Notes under the pieces: model-generated
Database searches by the model: none
The model's input: only the letters and a program-made list of their open reading frames with translations
What the model was told of the DNA's origin: nothing
Assembly: GCA_947184155.2 (NCBI GenBank)
Contig: CAMXCT020001109.1
Location: 1-64,000 of the forward strand
Direction: 5' to 3'
Length of the DNA stretch: 64,000 bases
Source: Cladocopium goreaui
Taxonomy: Eukaryota; Sar; Dinophyceae; Suessiales; Symbiodiniaceae
Part shown: positions 33,239 to 43,469 of the stretch, piece after piece
Position numbering within the stretch: position 1 is the stretch's first letter
Layout: each line of letters starts with the position of its first letter
Program-made: the position numbers and the translations under genes

Positions 33239-36200
33239 TCAAATCATCAAGCTCTGCATGTCTTCGACATAGAGCCTAAACCTGTCTCGGCGTTCATCAT
33301 CTCCTCTGTTACGGTGAAAACGATATAGCCTCTGGAATATGTTTCTGATCTCATTTGAAATTCTTGTACTGAATCCCTCTGTTAGAGTGGAATCTAGCAC
33401 CAGACAAATTGCCTGCTGAATCATGTTGGCCTCCTGCCAGCGTTCTGCTGCAAGAGCTTGATTTTGATCTACCCTCATGTTCTGTAAGAGGGCTTCCATT
33501 CCAGTAGGTCTATTGGATTGGTTGTCCTCCACATCTGTTGTCGGACTTTCTTCTTCTCCTCCTTCGTGATCTTCTTGCTGATGTACAATTGGGTCAGTTG
33601 AATGTGCACGGTTTCTATGATTCCAAAGCACCAGGTTTCCTCTTTCTTGCGTTAGCATGTGTCGATACTGCTCGGCTGTCAGTTTAGCGTTCCTGACAAA
33701 ACCACCTATCTCCATCAGTCCATACCCCACGCAATTTGAGGTTTCCTCCAGAGCATTGAAACCTTCTATAGTTTCCTGTTCAAAACCAGTCTGTCTAGCC
33801 ATCACCGTGTCAGTTCTGTTTGACGCATCTGTTGCTAAAGCGTTGCAATCTTCTATTCTTCCATTCAAATCAGCTGCATACTCATAGTGATCGGCTAACT
33901 GGATCTGGGCTTGCTCCAACTCGTTTGAAACTCCCAGCACTTGGTTCTCCAGTTTCTTGATTTTCTCTTCAATCCACTTCCATGCTCTGAATGCCAGCTT
34001 TGAAAACACAGTACCCATGCAAATCACCAAAACCGCAATTGCAAATGAAAACCATGATGTGTCCTTGGTCTCATTGTCCATGTTTGCGCGATCTGATTGC
34101 GCCATCGCCGCAACCGGTCCTGCTGACTCAAGACCCCCAGCAACTCCCATGGCAATACTCATGCGTAAAATGGCTTTGGAAATTCTTTTCAATTGTTGGG
34201 AATTCAATCTCCTCTCATCTTGAATTGCATGCTCATTTGCTCCAACCCTTGAAAAGTCTGCAATGAAAACCGGTTCACATTCATATAACAAATAGAACAA
34301 CCTCTGTCTGCTCAAAGCTTTTGTCCCGATGTCTGCCACGTTGAGACTAGTTGGAACCTGTCGAAGTTTGAAGGTATTGTCAGCTGTCTTCTCCTGTATC
34401 CATAACAGTTTTCCCGACAGATGCCTCACCTTACCTGACCCTTGCCTGCTTGCCAATTGCCTTGCTGAGCTTGAGTCGGTAAACTGAAAATGTTCCAACT
34501 GTTCATCCAAAACAAAAGCAGCACATGCCTTGATGAATATCCCATCGCAAACGCAGCTAACCAAACTATGAAGTTCACTTTCACATGAGCTAAGTGATAC
34601 AACTCGTTGACTTCGGCTGCTTGAATACATGAAACATCCATTGATGAAATGTATCCCACATGATGTTGAGCGACGTGTCTGCTTGTTTGCACTCCAATCG
34701 GCATCGCTGAAGCTCTCAAGTACCCATCGGTGTTGTCCACCAGAAATAACCTTTCCTTGACCATCTTCAGGAAATGGCAGGTGCAAACCAATGTCCCCCA
34801 CAGATTTCATGAAGCCTACCATCTTGCGTAGGCGTGCAAGTGAAGTCAAAGTGGGAGCACTCATGTATGACGCCAGCTCCTTTATGGTATACATCAAATC
34901 TGGCCTTTCACGGCCTGCATACAGACATAGGCCCACAACTGAGCGGTATCCCTTGGAGTCTTTCTCTGAAAGTCTTTGAGAATTGTCAGGCAACTGGATA
35001 CTTGCATCGCATGGCACTTTCTGTGATCGTGCCGATCCAAACATCCTCTCAAACAAAGAAACCACTTTGTCCACAGTTGTACCCGGGGCTAAAACTAGGC
35101 CATCTCCAACCTCCATGATTTTCCTCCTCAGGAAGGTAATGCTTGATCCTGGGCCTTTCAACTCATCATGACTCACTGAAAATCTCTCTTTCATCTTCTT
35201 CAGAAAAACGTTGTTCCAGAAAGATTTCAATCCCACAAAAAGGATATCATCGACATGTATCATGATCGTGGCCTCAGGTGTCCTCGCCAAGCATGGTTGC
35301 TCCGGGCAAAACTCGAAATTCATGCTTTCCATCAAGAATGATTTCAAACACAAAAACCACTGTTTTGCTCCAAGACGTTGGCCTGGGAGATTTCTCTTTA
35401 TGATAAAAGGCTGTCCCTGCAAAACCACACGCACCGGATCATCTTGTTCAACCTGCAGAAAGGCATCACGCACATCCAAGCTTCCCATAACAACATCGTA
35501 ATCCTCCTTGCATGCTGTTTCACAAATCTTGCTTTTCATTCCAAGATATTTCAACTGCAGAAGGTTTGCTGTATGGGTTCCAGTGGCAGGACTGAAAGTG
35601 TCCAATCTTTTCGTTGTTGCAAATTCACGCGCCACCAGTCTGGATCTGCGCATCCATCTTTTCCTTTCACCTTCACCTTCTCCATAAGACTTCAAACGCC
35701 AATCCCTGACCATCTTTGTAGTCAAAGAACCTGTGATTTCGCCTTGGAACTCGAATTGTGGCACCAAGACTTGCATGTTGCACAATCGCTCAATCTCAAC
35801 CTTGTCTGCAAGGTCGTCAATCCATTTTTCTGGAATGCCAGGCGCTGGTTGATCCACTGGAGCGTCTGACCACAAATACTCTGGAATTCCAGTCAGCACA
35901 ACGCCATCTTCACCAACCCAGTCTTCATCCTCTTCAGCTGATTGTTCAAGATTCAAATCTGTCTCATAATCATCCATAGTGAAGTACTCTTTGTAGGCAA
36001 TCTTGACAGCACACAATCTCTGCTCGTATTCAGCTTGTAACCTGGCAATGCGCTGTCTCTTTGATTCATCCAAACGTTGCCTCTTTGAAGAGTCCTCATC
36101 TGAGGGTTCTGCTGCTCGAGATGTTGCTGGCTCTCGAGGGCTTTCAACTTCGATGTAATCCCTGGGCGGTGTCACCGGTACTGCAAGACCTGGATCCCCT

Positions 36201-39136
36201 GACATATCATCTCCAGTATTGGTCAAAGGTGGATTCTCTGCTGTCACATGGATTGGTCCACTAGGTAATGCAGGACCATCATCATCCACAACCTGCATAC
36301 CTTCCAGTTCACCTGCAACTCCACCAAGTTTCTCTCGCAAAGCCAAACTGAGTGGGTCATTGGCTGACATGTGCAACTGCTCCTCCTGCGCTTTCTGTTC
36401 ATCAATTGCATATTGAATCACTGCTTCAGCATCTTTGTCGTGCAATGCACTTTCTTCAATTGGTCCCAGAGGCACCTCAAACGCAACTGACTTCGGCACT
36501 GGTTTTCTCATAGTTGGCAAGATTCTTGCTCCAAACCCAGCTTTGTACTGCCATGAAAAACACCGACAATGCAAATAATACGCCCTGTGACTTCTCCATT
36601 CAGTGTTGATTCTGCGCACGCTTCTCGTAAGGAGAATTGATTGTCCATCAAATGCCACATAGCTGTTTTGAATGTCAGCTTTCCCAAGAAATAACATCCT
36701 CTTCCATTTGGCAGTCGCTTTTGTGGTTGGAATCACATAGCCAAAAATTGGCTCCCCAAACTCGCACAACTCACCAGCATATGTACGACCAAAAGCCAGT
36801 TCATAAGGTGTGGCACCTCTGATAACTGAAAACCTTGAAATAAGCCATGCTGAATGTCTCAAGGCCCAACTCCAAATTGCGCTCGATGTCTCCAGCTGAA
36901 TTCCAAGTCTTCCATGAACATGGTGCATCAACGTACATGCCAAAGCTCTGACTCTGCCAACAGCATTCTCTGCAAGGCTGTTGCCACCTTTGTCATATGC
37001 CACAGAGCTACTTTCACGTGTCTTAAGGCCCATGCCTTGACGTGTCTTCAGCACCAAGCGCTTCAATTGCAGTATTGAAGGTTCATTGTCGCAATGCAAA
37101 ATCACTTCTGAATGCCCTAACATTTGCACAAACTTGATGATCTCCCTGTTTGCATGATCCAGCTGAGATTTCCCTTCCAAAGGGATGCATGACACAAATC
37201 CTGTATGGCTGTCCACCACTACCAGTGCAGTTATTGTATCGGGATTGCCTGAATCACCAGCCTGACCATCAGATTTTGTGAAGAAGTAGTCAAAGGATAT
37301 GGTGGGCACTGCTCCTGCATGCGACTCACCTGAACGTTCATGGCGATCAGAACGTGCCCTGTGCGCAAGACATGAAGGGCACCACTGCTTGTATGGCACA
37401 TGTGTCAACCTATGTTGTGACTGCTCATACTCACTAGGCACTTCTGCAGAAACTGGTGAAAGTGGATGTCGTTCCTGCTGTTCAAATGCCTCTTTTGCTT
37501 CCGCCATCACTGATTCCAACTCAAGTTTCTTTGAATGTTCAATCAAACGTTTGAAACACTTCTGCTTTGACCCTGAGCTTGAAATCCCATAGAATGAGCA
37601 CCCAGCTCGTAGCGTGGCTAGCGAACTGGATTCCCTGAGAACAGTTCCATTTACGCAAACTTCATCCTCTGCAATCGGCTGCACCACAATTTGACCTTCA
37701 GGAACATCTCTCCCTTCAATGGGAGGCTCAGCATCCATCACTTCAATGTCATGGTCTGCATCTGCTTCAACAGGAAAAACTTCATCTGGCTCATCAACCA
37801 ATGAAAATCCCATTGCACGTGGATCCTTCTCTGATTCTGTGATGATCGTGATAGTGTTTCTACGTCCAACCATGTCATGAAACTGAGCATCCAACTGCAC
37901 AAGTCCCTCAAGCATTTCACAGAGTTCCATCACATACCACCTTTTGTTGTTTCCTTCAACCAACGTTGTCCTGTAAAAACGTCCATTCAAATCTGGTCTT
38001 ACAAGCAATGGATCTTGATGGTGATCTGCATAGTGACGCCCAATGCCACAACCGTTTGAATCCAACTGCCAGCCTACTGAGCCATTGACGATGCTCTCAT
38101 CAATTTCTGCCTGGATAGCCCTGACATGAAAACTGCCTGGAGAAATGCAATGTTCAGTCAAGACTCTGATGCTGCCATGCACAACCATTGATTTGTTCTG
38201 CAACTCTAAGGGAACTGCCGCGCCTGCTATGCTGTGAACAAGCATTTGTTGGCTGCCATCAATGCCCCAACCGTTTTCAAGCATCTTTCCAAAACTCAAT
38301 ATTGGTTGAGACACCCTGTCTGAAATCGCAACCGTTTCACGTAGCAAAATGACACGTCCAGTCATGTCCCTCAAAGCTATCTCCATGTCCTTTGTGGCTT
38401 CAATTGGAATTTCAACTCCCTGTGCATCAACCAGGCGTCCAACTGAGGCTACAGCAGGTGTTCCTTTCTCCAACAGGCTAGATGGAAAGATTGAGGCGTC
38501 TGCCCCACTGTCCAACAAGATATCATGCAGCTCTTCCAAACGCTCACTGGCCATGCTGTCATGTGAAATCGTACGCACAGCACCACTGAAAAAACTTTCA
38601 TCACAAGCGTCCTTCAAAGAGTCACCAATGTAATGGTAAATTGCATGAACACTTCCATGAAAACTGACAGGGCTTGAATCACGCATGTCAAACACCAATC
38701 CATTGTCACTTGAACCAGTTGGCAACTCACAAATCCTAGCAACTTTGTACTGAGTCGACGACGATGGAGGCACTGGATGCTGTTGTTCAGAAACACTGGA
38801 CATCCCACCAAGTGAAGAAGATGGTGATCCCTGAACTGCCGTGGAACCTGCAGCTGCTTCTGAACCAACCTGTCTCACCTGACCAGAATGCCAGCAGTCT
38901 TTAGCCATGTGACCAGTGCGTCCACATACGTAACATGCTCTTGAGTCTCCTTTTCCTTTGCCCTTGGATCGATCGTTTTGCACACTGACGTTTCCCTTTG
39001 AACCCTTCTGATTCTGATCTGAAGGCTTTCCTTTTCCTTTTCCATCTTTGTTCTTTCCTTTTCCTTTTGACTTTCCACTTTGAATTGTCTTTTGATTTTC
39101 CCTTTGAACCTTTTGATTTGCCCTTGGACTGCGCAC
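33239..39136 (-). CDS. Copia Pol polyprotein (PR-SAP?-IN-RT-RH-TM)
   Basis: 1,965 codons without a stop; the first codon is GTG, so expression probably needs a frameshift from Gag. Domains by residue: zinc knuckle CYVCGRTGHMAKDC (68-81); retropepsin LLDSGADASIF (Asp 209); a SAP-like LRAGCSFYGISSSGSKQK (about 505-540); H-x3-H / C-x2-C pre-integrase finger; integrase with Asp in ISFDYFF (about 615), Asp in LHCDNEPS (about 682) and Glu in SLAENAVG (about 725); RVT_2 reverse transcriptase with HVDD at 1,294-1,297; RNase H with SDADWS (about 1,492) and NVADIGTKAL. A 250-residue extension follows with one hydrophobic segment (1,696-1,716) and a coiled-coil-like region. It encodes all activities for reverse transcription and integration and looks intact. 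Confidence 0.93.
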   Translation of the reverse strand: MRSPRANQKVQRENQKTIQSGKSKGKGKNKDGKGKGKPSDQNQKGSKGNVSVQNDRSKGKGKGDSRACYVCGRTGHMAKDCWHSGQVRQVGSEAAAGSTAVQGSPSSSLGGMSSVSEQQHPVPPSSSTQYKVARICELPTGSSDNGLVFDMRDSSPVSFHGSVHAIYHYIGDSLKDACDESFFSGAVRTISHDSMASERLEELHDILLDSGADASIFPSSLLEKGTPAVASVGRLVDAQGVEIPIEATKDMEIALRDMTGRVILLRETVAISDRVSQPILSFGKMLENGWGIDGSQQMLVHSIAGAAVPLELQNKSMVVHGSIRVLTEHCISPGSFHVRAIQAEIDESIVNGSVGWQLDSNGCGIGRHYADHHQDPLLVRPDLNGRFYRTTLVEGNNKRWYVMELCEMLEGLVQLDAQFHDMVGRRNTITIITESEKDPRAMGFSLVDEPDEVFPVEADADHDIEVMDAEPPIEGRDVPEGQIVVQPIAEDEVCVNGTVLRESSSLATLRAGCSFYGISSSGSKQKCFKRLIEHSKKLELESVMAEAKEAFEQQERHPLSPVSAEVPSEYEQSQHRLTHVPYKQWCPSCLAHRARSDRHERSGESHAGAVPTISFDYFFTKSDGQAGDSGNPDTITALVVVDSHTGFVSCIPLEGKSQLDHANREIIKFVQMLGHSEVILHCDNEPSILQLKRLVLKTRQGMGLKTRESSSVAYDKGGNSLAENAVGRVRALACTLMHHVHGRLGIQLETSSAIWSWALRHSAWLISRFSVIRGATPYELAFGRTYAGELCEFGEPIFGYVIPTTKATAKWKRMLFLGKADIQNSYVAFDGQSILLTRSVRRINTEWRSHRAYYLHCRCFSWQYKAGFGARILPTMRKPVPKSVAFEVPLGPIEESALHDKDAEAVIQYAIDEQKAQEEQLHMSANDPLSLALREKLGGVAGELEGMQVVDDDGPALPSGPIHVTAENPPLTNTGDDMSGDPGLAVPVTPPRDYIEVESPREPATSRAAEPSDEDSSKRQRLDESKRQRIARLQAEYEQRLCAVKIAYKEYFTMDDYETDLNLEQSAEEDEDWVGEDGVVLTGIPEYLWSDAPVDQPAPGIPEKWIDDLADKVEIERLCNMQVLVPQFEFQGEITGSLTTKMVRDWRLKSYGEGEGERKRWMRRSRLVAREFATTKRLDTFSPATGTHTANLLQLKYLGMKSKICETACKEDYDVVMGSLDVRDAFLQVEQDDPVRVVLQGQPFIIKRNLPGQRLGAKQWFLCLKSFLMESMNFEFCPEQPCLARTPEATIMIHVDDILFVGLKSFWNNVFLKKMKERFSVSHDELKGPGSSITFLRRKIMEVGDGLVLAPGTTVDKVVSLFERMFGSARSQKVPCDASIQLPDNSQRLSEKDSKGYRSVVGLCLYAGRERPDLMYTIKELASYMSAPTLTSLARLRKMVGFMKSVGDIGLHLPFPEDGQGKVISGGQHRWVLESFSDADWSANKQTRRSTSCGIHFINGCFMYSSSRSQRVVSLSSCESELHSLVSCVCDGIFIKACAAFVLDEQLEHFQFTDSSSARQLASRQGSGKVRHLSGKLLWIQEKTADNTFKLRQVPTSLNVADIGTKALSRQRLFYLLYECEPVFIADFSRVGANEHAIQDERRLNSQQLKRISKAILRMSIAMGVAGGLESAGPVAAMAQSDRANMDNETKDTSWFSFAIAVLVICMGTVFSKLAFRAWKWIEEKIKKLENQVLGVSNELEQAQIQLADHYEYAADLNGRIEDCNALATDASNRTDTVMARQTGFEQETIEGFNALEETSNCVGYGLMEIGGFVRNAKLTAEQYRHMLTQERGNLVLWNHRNRAHSTDPIVHQQEDHEGGEEESPTTDVEDNQSNRPTGMEALLQNMRVDQNQALAAERWQEANMIQQAICLVLDSTLTEGFSTRISNEIRNIFQRLYRFHRNRGDDERRDRFRLYVEDMQSLMI

Positions 39137-40019
39137 GGTCTATTTCCATTGGAACTGGACCTTCGGCAGCACTCATTGCACTGTCTGTACCCAGCACCAT
39201 CTGCTCAGACCATTTTGTAGTGCTCGAATCGTAGAGCAACACCATCTCACGCACCTTTGCATATGTGGTTGATTCATTGACCTGAAGTTGTAGCCATACC
39301 TTCAGCTGTCCAGTCAATGACCTCATCAAAATGGCCGTCTTGAGATCTTCATTGAGTTTTGTCCCAAGCTTCTCGTACTCTGCAAAGGCATGCTCCAAGC
39401 GCAACAACTGCTGCATCAAAGAAAGCTTACCTGTAAACGCAGGCCAATTCATGATGACATTCAAAAGCCCCATGCTTCTGTTCTTTGAAACCGGCTCATT
39501 CTGCTGAATCAACATCCGGTATGCTTCCAGCCCGTTTGAACCTGTCACGTTCCTAACCACCAGCAAAGGCCTCTGACGAAGCAATGATGAAAGAAGGCTG
39601 TACAGAAAATGATTTCTCTGCCGTTCTGTATCTGTAAAATCCACGGGATCAACAGCTTGATTGGGGTTTGCACGCAGTTGTTCTATATCATCTGCAAATT
39701 TGGCATCTATGGAGGCAACGTACTGCTCGAATGCCCATGACCACTCACGCCATGCAGCTATCTCACTTTCTCTATTGGTATGCTCAAACGTTGGTGGCTT
39801 TGGCAACAGTCTCCACCATTGCTTACTGTCATCAGTTGAAGTTCTGGAAACGCCTTCAACTGCTCTGGTAGCTGCTTGAGCAGCTAGGGCAGCTGCTTCA
39901 GCTGCTTGCACCATACGTCGAGCCACCTCCATGCCATCCACACCTTCAACACCAGGTGTAGCTGCTACTGCAGCTGGTGATCCATCAACAGAAGGACTAC
40001 CCACCTGCGGTGAATCCAT
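38901..40019 (-). CDS. Copia Gag
   Basis: 372 codons from a real ATG at 40,019. The N-terminal Ala-rich region (VARRMVQAAEAAALAAQ) is followed by a capsid-like segment with AAWREWSWAFEQYVASID and GKLSLMQQLLRLEHAFAEYE, then a Lys-rich tail. It overlaps the pol frame by about 236 bases in a +1 relation; the zinc knuckle lies in the pol frame, so ribosomes would have to shift within the Lys-rich stretch. Gag forms the particle that packages element RNA. It starts 283 bases inside the 5' LTR. Confidence 0.85.
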   Translation of the reverse strand: MDSPQVGSPSVDGSPAAVAATPGVEGVDGMEVARRMVQAAEAAALAAQAATRAVEGVSRTSTDDSKQWWRLLPKPPTFEHTNRESEIAAWREWSWAFEQYVASIDAKFADDIEQLRANPNQAVDPVDFTDTERQRNHFLYSLLSSLLRQRPLLVVRNVTGSNGLEAYRMLIQQNEPVSKNRSMGLLNVIMNWPAFTGKLSLMQQLLRLEHAFAEYEKLGTKLNEDLKTAILMRSLTGQLKVWLQLQVNESTTYAKVREMVLLYDSSTTKWSEQMVLGTDSAMSAAEGPVPMEIDRAQSKGKSKGSKGKSKDNSKWKVKRKRKEQRWKRKRKAFRSESEGFKGKRQCAKRSIQGQRKRRLKSMLRMWTHWSHG

Positions 40020-40290
40020 GTCCCCAATCTCAGCCTCCTCCTCAAAGAAATTGTCAAAGGAAAATCAAATCTCACACTTTCGTTCTGCTGCAAATTCTCT
40101 GTCAACGCCAGGAAAACTGTACCCACAACCCAGCACCTGTATTTTCCAGAACCTGTGTTTAGACCTTAGGCCTACCAGTATATATCCAGAATTCCAGTGT
40201 TTGCCAGTTGTATTCTAAATCCCAGCTGTCGTCCAAATGCAGCTACCTCCAGAAAGGTTCAGCACCAGGAAAGCGTCTGCCCGCAAGCGG

Positions 40291-40302
40291 GCTCCGCTAC
40301 CA
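40291..40302 (-). promoter_or_regulatory. primer binding site
   Basis: Immediately inside the 5' LTR the element strand reads TGGTAGCGGAGC, the complement of a tRNA 3' end (...GCUACCA); initiator-Met tRNA is the usual Copia primer, but the exact tRNA is an inference. The site overlaps a GCCCGC-AA-GCGGGC hairpin (40,279-40,292). Confidence 0.75.
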
Positions 40303-40480
40303 TGCAAAGACTCAGGCGAAAACGCTGCAGTCTATTTTCACTCGTGCCAAAAGGGTCTCACAAGTTTCAACTGCACATGCTGTTCATGTCAGTCTATGAA
40401 GTGAAATGACAAATGCAACTCTCTTATCGATTTGTGCGTGTCATCCTGGCACATGTGAGTGGGCTCCACAACTTTCCACA
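40303..40480 (-). repeat. 5' LTR of Copia element
   Basis: 178 bp, identical to 32,937-33,114. A third copy with one visible difference lies at 52,877-53,054. Confidence 0.95.
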
Positions 40481-40485
40481 AAAAA

Positions 40486-41383
40486 AACTGGAGCCGGTCC
40501 AAGTCAACACGTTGATGCATTCAATTCACCAGATTGATTTGTTTACCTCTGATGCGATTTAACTTTGCTAACGCTTCACGGTTTGCAGATTGAAATTTTT
40601 CCTTGATGCGAAAAGCGTCTGAAGATACACTTCTTGATTTGTGCGTGTTGCACATGCATGACATCCAACTGCAACAACTATGTACACGCTATTGGAGTTG
40701 GAACTACACAGGCGTAAGTGACTTTCACCCCGCCTCGACATAGCTGATTAGCTGATGTCGCTACTCGCCAAAAGAAAATGTCAAAAGTTGACAACAAGCA
40801 TTTGCCGCTGGGGTCCAACTTTAGGATGCCGGTACTTGCTTTGCCTCTTAAAGGCTTGCTTGCTGCAACAACGTGAAACACTCTCATTTCCTCAAGGTAA
40901 ATGTCTAACTACGCAGCTCAGCCAACAAGGATCCACGTTATCCCCTGCCTAAGGCCAGTTTCACTCTGCTGTTGTTCAGCGTTCGTTCTAACAAGTAAGC
41001 ATTCATTATGCTACAGAGCTTTGAGAAAGCGAGCGATCACTGACACATATTCATACTTAAACATATACATATATATGCACATATATGTACACCTATGCAT
41101 ATATAAATATCACTACAAAACCAAACCAAAACATAAAACCAAACATAGTAAAAACACTCCCCAAAAATGTGCACGTGAATCACTCTGCTCTGAAACGAAT
41201 CGGAATCCTCGCATTGTTTTCCATTGCCAGAAATTTGATGTGTACGTTTCACATCTGAAGTCAGATAGGTCGATGGTCACAAAACACCCAAACACTCTAT
41301 CGAACTAAAGGACTTCATGAACGCCGGAAAACACCCCTTTGAAAATTAGTGTGAAAGAAGGACTGGCAACGGAAAACATGAGG
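40486..41383. other. non-coding between Copia 5' LTR and element A
   Basis: No gene supported; the same sequence occurs at 53,060-53,957. It includes an alternating ACATATAT / TGCATATATA tract at 41,046-41,108. Confidence 0.5.
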
Positions 41384-43469
41384 CTAAAATCGAGGCTTAG
41401 GGGGTTTCCAAGACACCGATGCCCCCTTTGGGAACACTTTCGGTTCCGGAAAGGGAAACCATATTTCGGACAATTGGAGACGGATGCGATCGGATGCATT
41501 CAGGTCTGAGGGCAGTGGGTTGTCTAAGGGCAATCTGGAAATTCGATCCGCAAGTTCGTTGGTGTGGCCGGCAATGTGGCTGACATCTAGTTCGGCATGA
41601 ACAGTTGCAATCAGCATACACAATCGTTCAACGAAGAAGCATAATGGAGCCTTGGTAGTGAAAAGAAAATTGGAATTTGCCTCTGCTGCAGTGTTATCGC
41701 TTAAACTTTTCATAGTGAGAGGAAATCGTTGGCCTGGAAAAAATGGCACAAAGTGTACAGCAAGCAAAATTGAGCAAATGTCTCATATGAACTTATGTCC
41801 TTCTGCATATCAGTGTTGACGGGAACACCCAATGCCAGAAAATCGGAGGATGTCCATTGTTCGCTGAACCATTTCATGTCACCATTTTGCAAAGCGAAGG
41901 AATCCGCCCACTTGGCAATGATTGCCGTGAGCGCATGCATCAGCTGCTGCCTCTCCATTCCAAAGGGGCTTTGGGTTCATTGAAACAAATGGGATCAAAT
42001 GTTGCAACCATGCTTTGTACATAGACAGGATACGTTGAGAGCTAGGGCTGATGGTACGGTTGCTGGATGTCGGATCAAGGATACGCAGCCAAATCCTTTT
42101 TTCAGATAAGCGACAATTTCGAACATCCTCAATTGATTGGACTGGTTGATGCCGCACCGATAAGAGTTGTCCACCAATAGGAATCGCTGTCCCCATGGGG
42201 CGGACATTGAAATGCAGGGTGTCTGACAAGCAGGCGATAGTGGTCAACCAGTATCCCGGATCCACCGGAAACAGGGTGGCGGGAGCTTGGTACATGTCAG
42301 CATAAAGATGGTGAATAAATGCCCGCATGACAGGAAACAACTGAGTGACCCAGAGAAGTAGTCCCACAAACTTCTCAATCTGCTTCTTGGAGGTCTTGGG
42401 TCGTTGCAAAAGTTCATCAATGAGCGACAGCAGTTTGTCACGTTTGGTCAGTTGCAGTTTGATTATGCCCGTGGAAAAATTGAGAGTCCAGCCAATCCAG
42501 TTGACTTGACGGTCCAATTCTGCTTTACGCCAGCTAATCGGCAGCCGAAACGCTTGCAAAAGCAATGTGACCAATGCTGCAGTAACTGGGAGAATATCTA
42601 AACGTTGAACCAGAAGCCAATCGTCCACAAACAAAAATAAGGCATTGGCTACGTAAATGATCTGATGGAGAAGTCGTGTCCAAAACGCTCCCAGTCTACC
42701 GCACCAGAAAGCTGAAAATTTTGCTCCAAATGGACATACGCGATAGAAATATAGTTTATTGTTCAAACTGAAGCCCACCAATCCACGATGTTCTTCTTTG
42801 ATGACACAGAGTTTGTGGGCAGACTTAGCGTCAAGGCCAAGTGCTCCAAGTTCCTCGGATTGATTGCATAGAGGATATCAGCGTTGAACCTCTCTGGCAC
42901 TGGGAAGCTGTTGATGTTCCCGGATATTGCAGTTAGGATTTGTGCCACATACTGTATAGTCAACCACCAAGCGTGGGGGGTCTCGAGTCAGAAAGTGCGA
43001 CCCCCAATTTCCCAATGGCTACACCTTGAGGCCAACGTTGTTTAGCCTCCTCCACCGCGCCTTCAAAACAAATGAGCCAGCCTTTTGAGATTTCCTCGGC
43101 AACCAATTCTGATGTAATGTCAGGATGGTCCTCTGCAGTTTTCCAGTTAGTAAGATGAATAGACAAATCTGAAGGTGCAGGTTCCTGCGTTTCCACTTTG
43201 GATGCAAATTCATTGGAGGGCTTGATGTCCTCCTGATAACCTGTCGATACCCCCGCAATGAGTTCAGAAAATAAATGGGCGTCCGGGTCCTCCATCAAAG
43301 TGCTCAATGCTGCCAGAGCGTGAAGACATAACGGCTGATCAGCTCTAACTTGCCAATCCAGAGGTGATGGGATGGGCAACAACGAGTCCAAAGAGGCCCG
43401 AAAACTATTTATAATGTCATCTGAAAAAGGAGGGTCTGTCTTCTTCTGCAAACAATGAGCCGTAATCAT
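41384..43469 (-). pseudogene. element A reverse transcriptase-RNase H (copy 1), broken
   Basis: Starts at ATG 43,469 overlapping the TGA of the upstream ORF (ATGA). Reading through breaks gives RT fingers, motif A LDAKSAHK, motif B CPFGAKFSAFW, motif C LFVDDW (near 42,633), then RNase H with ADACAHGN, SYETFAQ, SDNTAAEA and HIAGHTNELADRIS, the D-E-D-D set. Lesions: an extra C at about 43,003 (five versus four C in copy 2), an in-frame TGA at 42,878-42,880, a frameshift near 41,880, and a run of six instead of seven A near 41,740. The RT type (VDD with large IGWTL motif) matches an abundant dinoflagellate retroelement family, from memory. No integrase, recombinase or endonuclease is seen. Confidence 0.85.

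Larger units (their letters stand above)
32932..40485 (-). mobile_element. complete Ty1/Copia-type LTR retrotransposon
   Basis: A 7,544 bp element (32,937-40,480) read on the minus strand. Direct terminal repeats of 178 bp (32,937-33,114 and 40,303-40,480) appear identical base for base and have TG...CA ends. Both flanks carry AAAAA, consistent with a 5 bp target duplication, though the flank is low complexity. A PBS and a PPT abut the LTRs. The order Gag - zinc knuckle - protease - integrase - RT - RNase H is the Copia order. LTR identity and an unbroken 1,965-codon pol frame indicate recent insertion. Its 5' half is duplicated at 51,331-53,054. Confidence 0.95.

Noticed and set aside
33657-34266. 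Plus-strand ORFs within the Copia element
   Set aside because: Antisense shadows of the intact pol frame.
40901-41308. 135-codon plus ORF, also at 53,475-53,882
   Set aside because: Runs through an ATATAT microsatellite and low-complexity Lys/Asn sequence; duplicated only because the block is.
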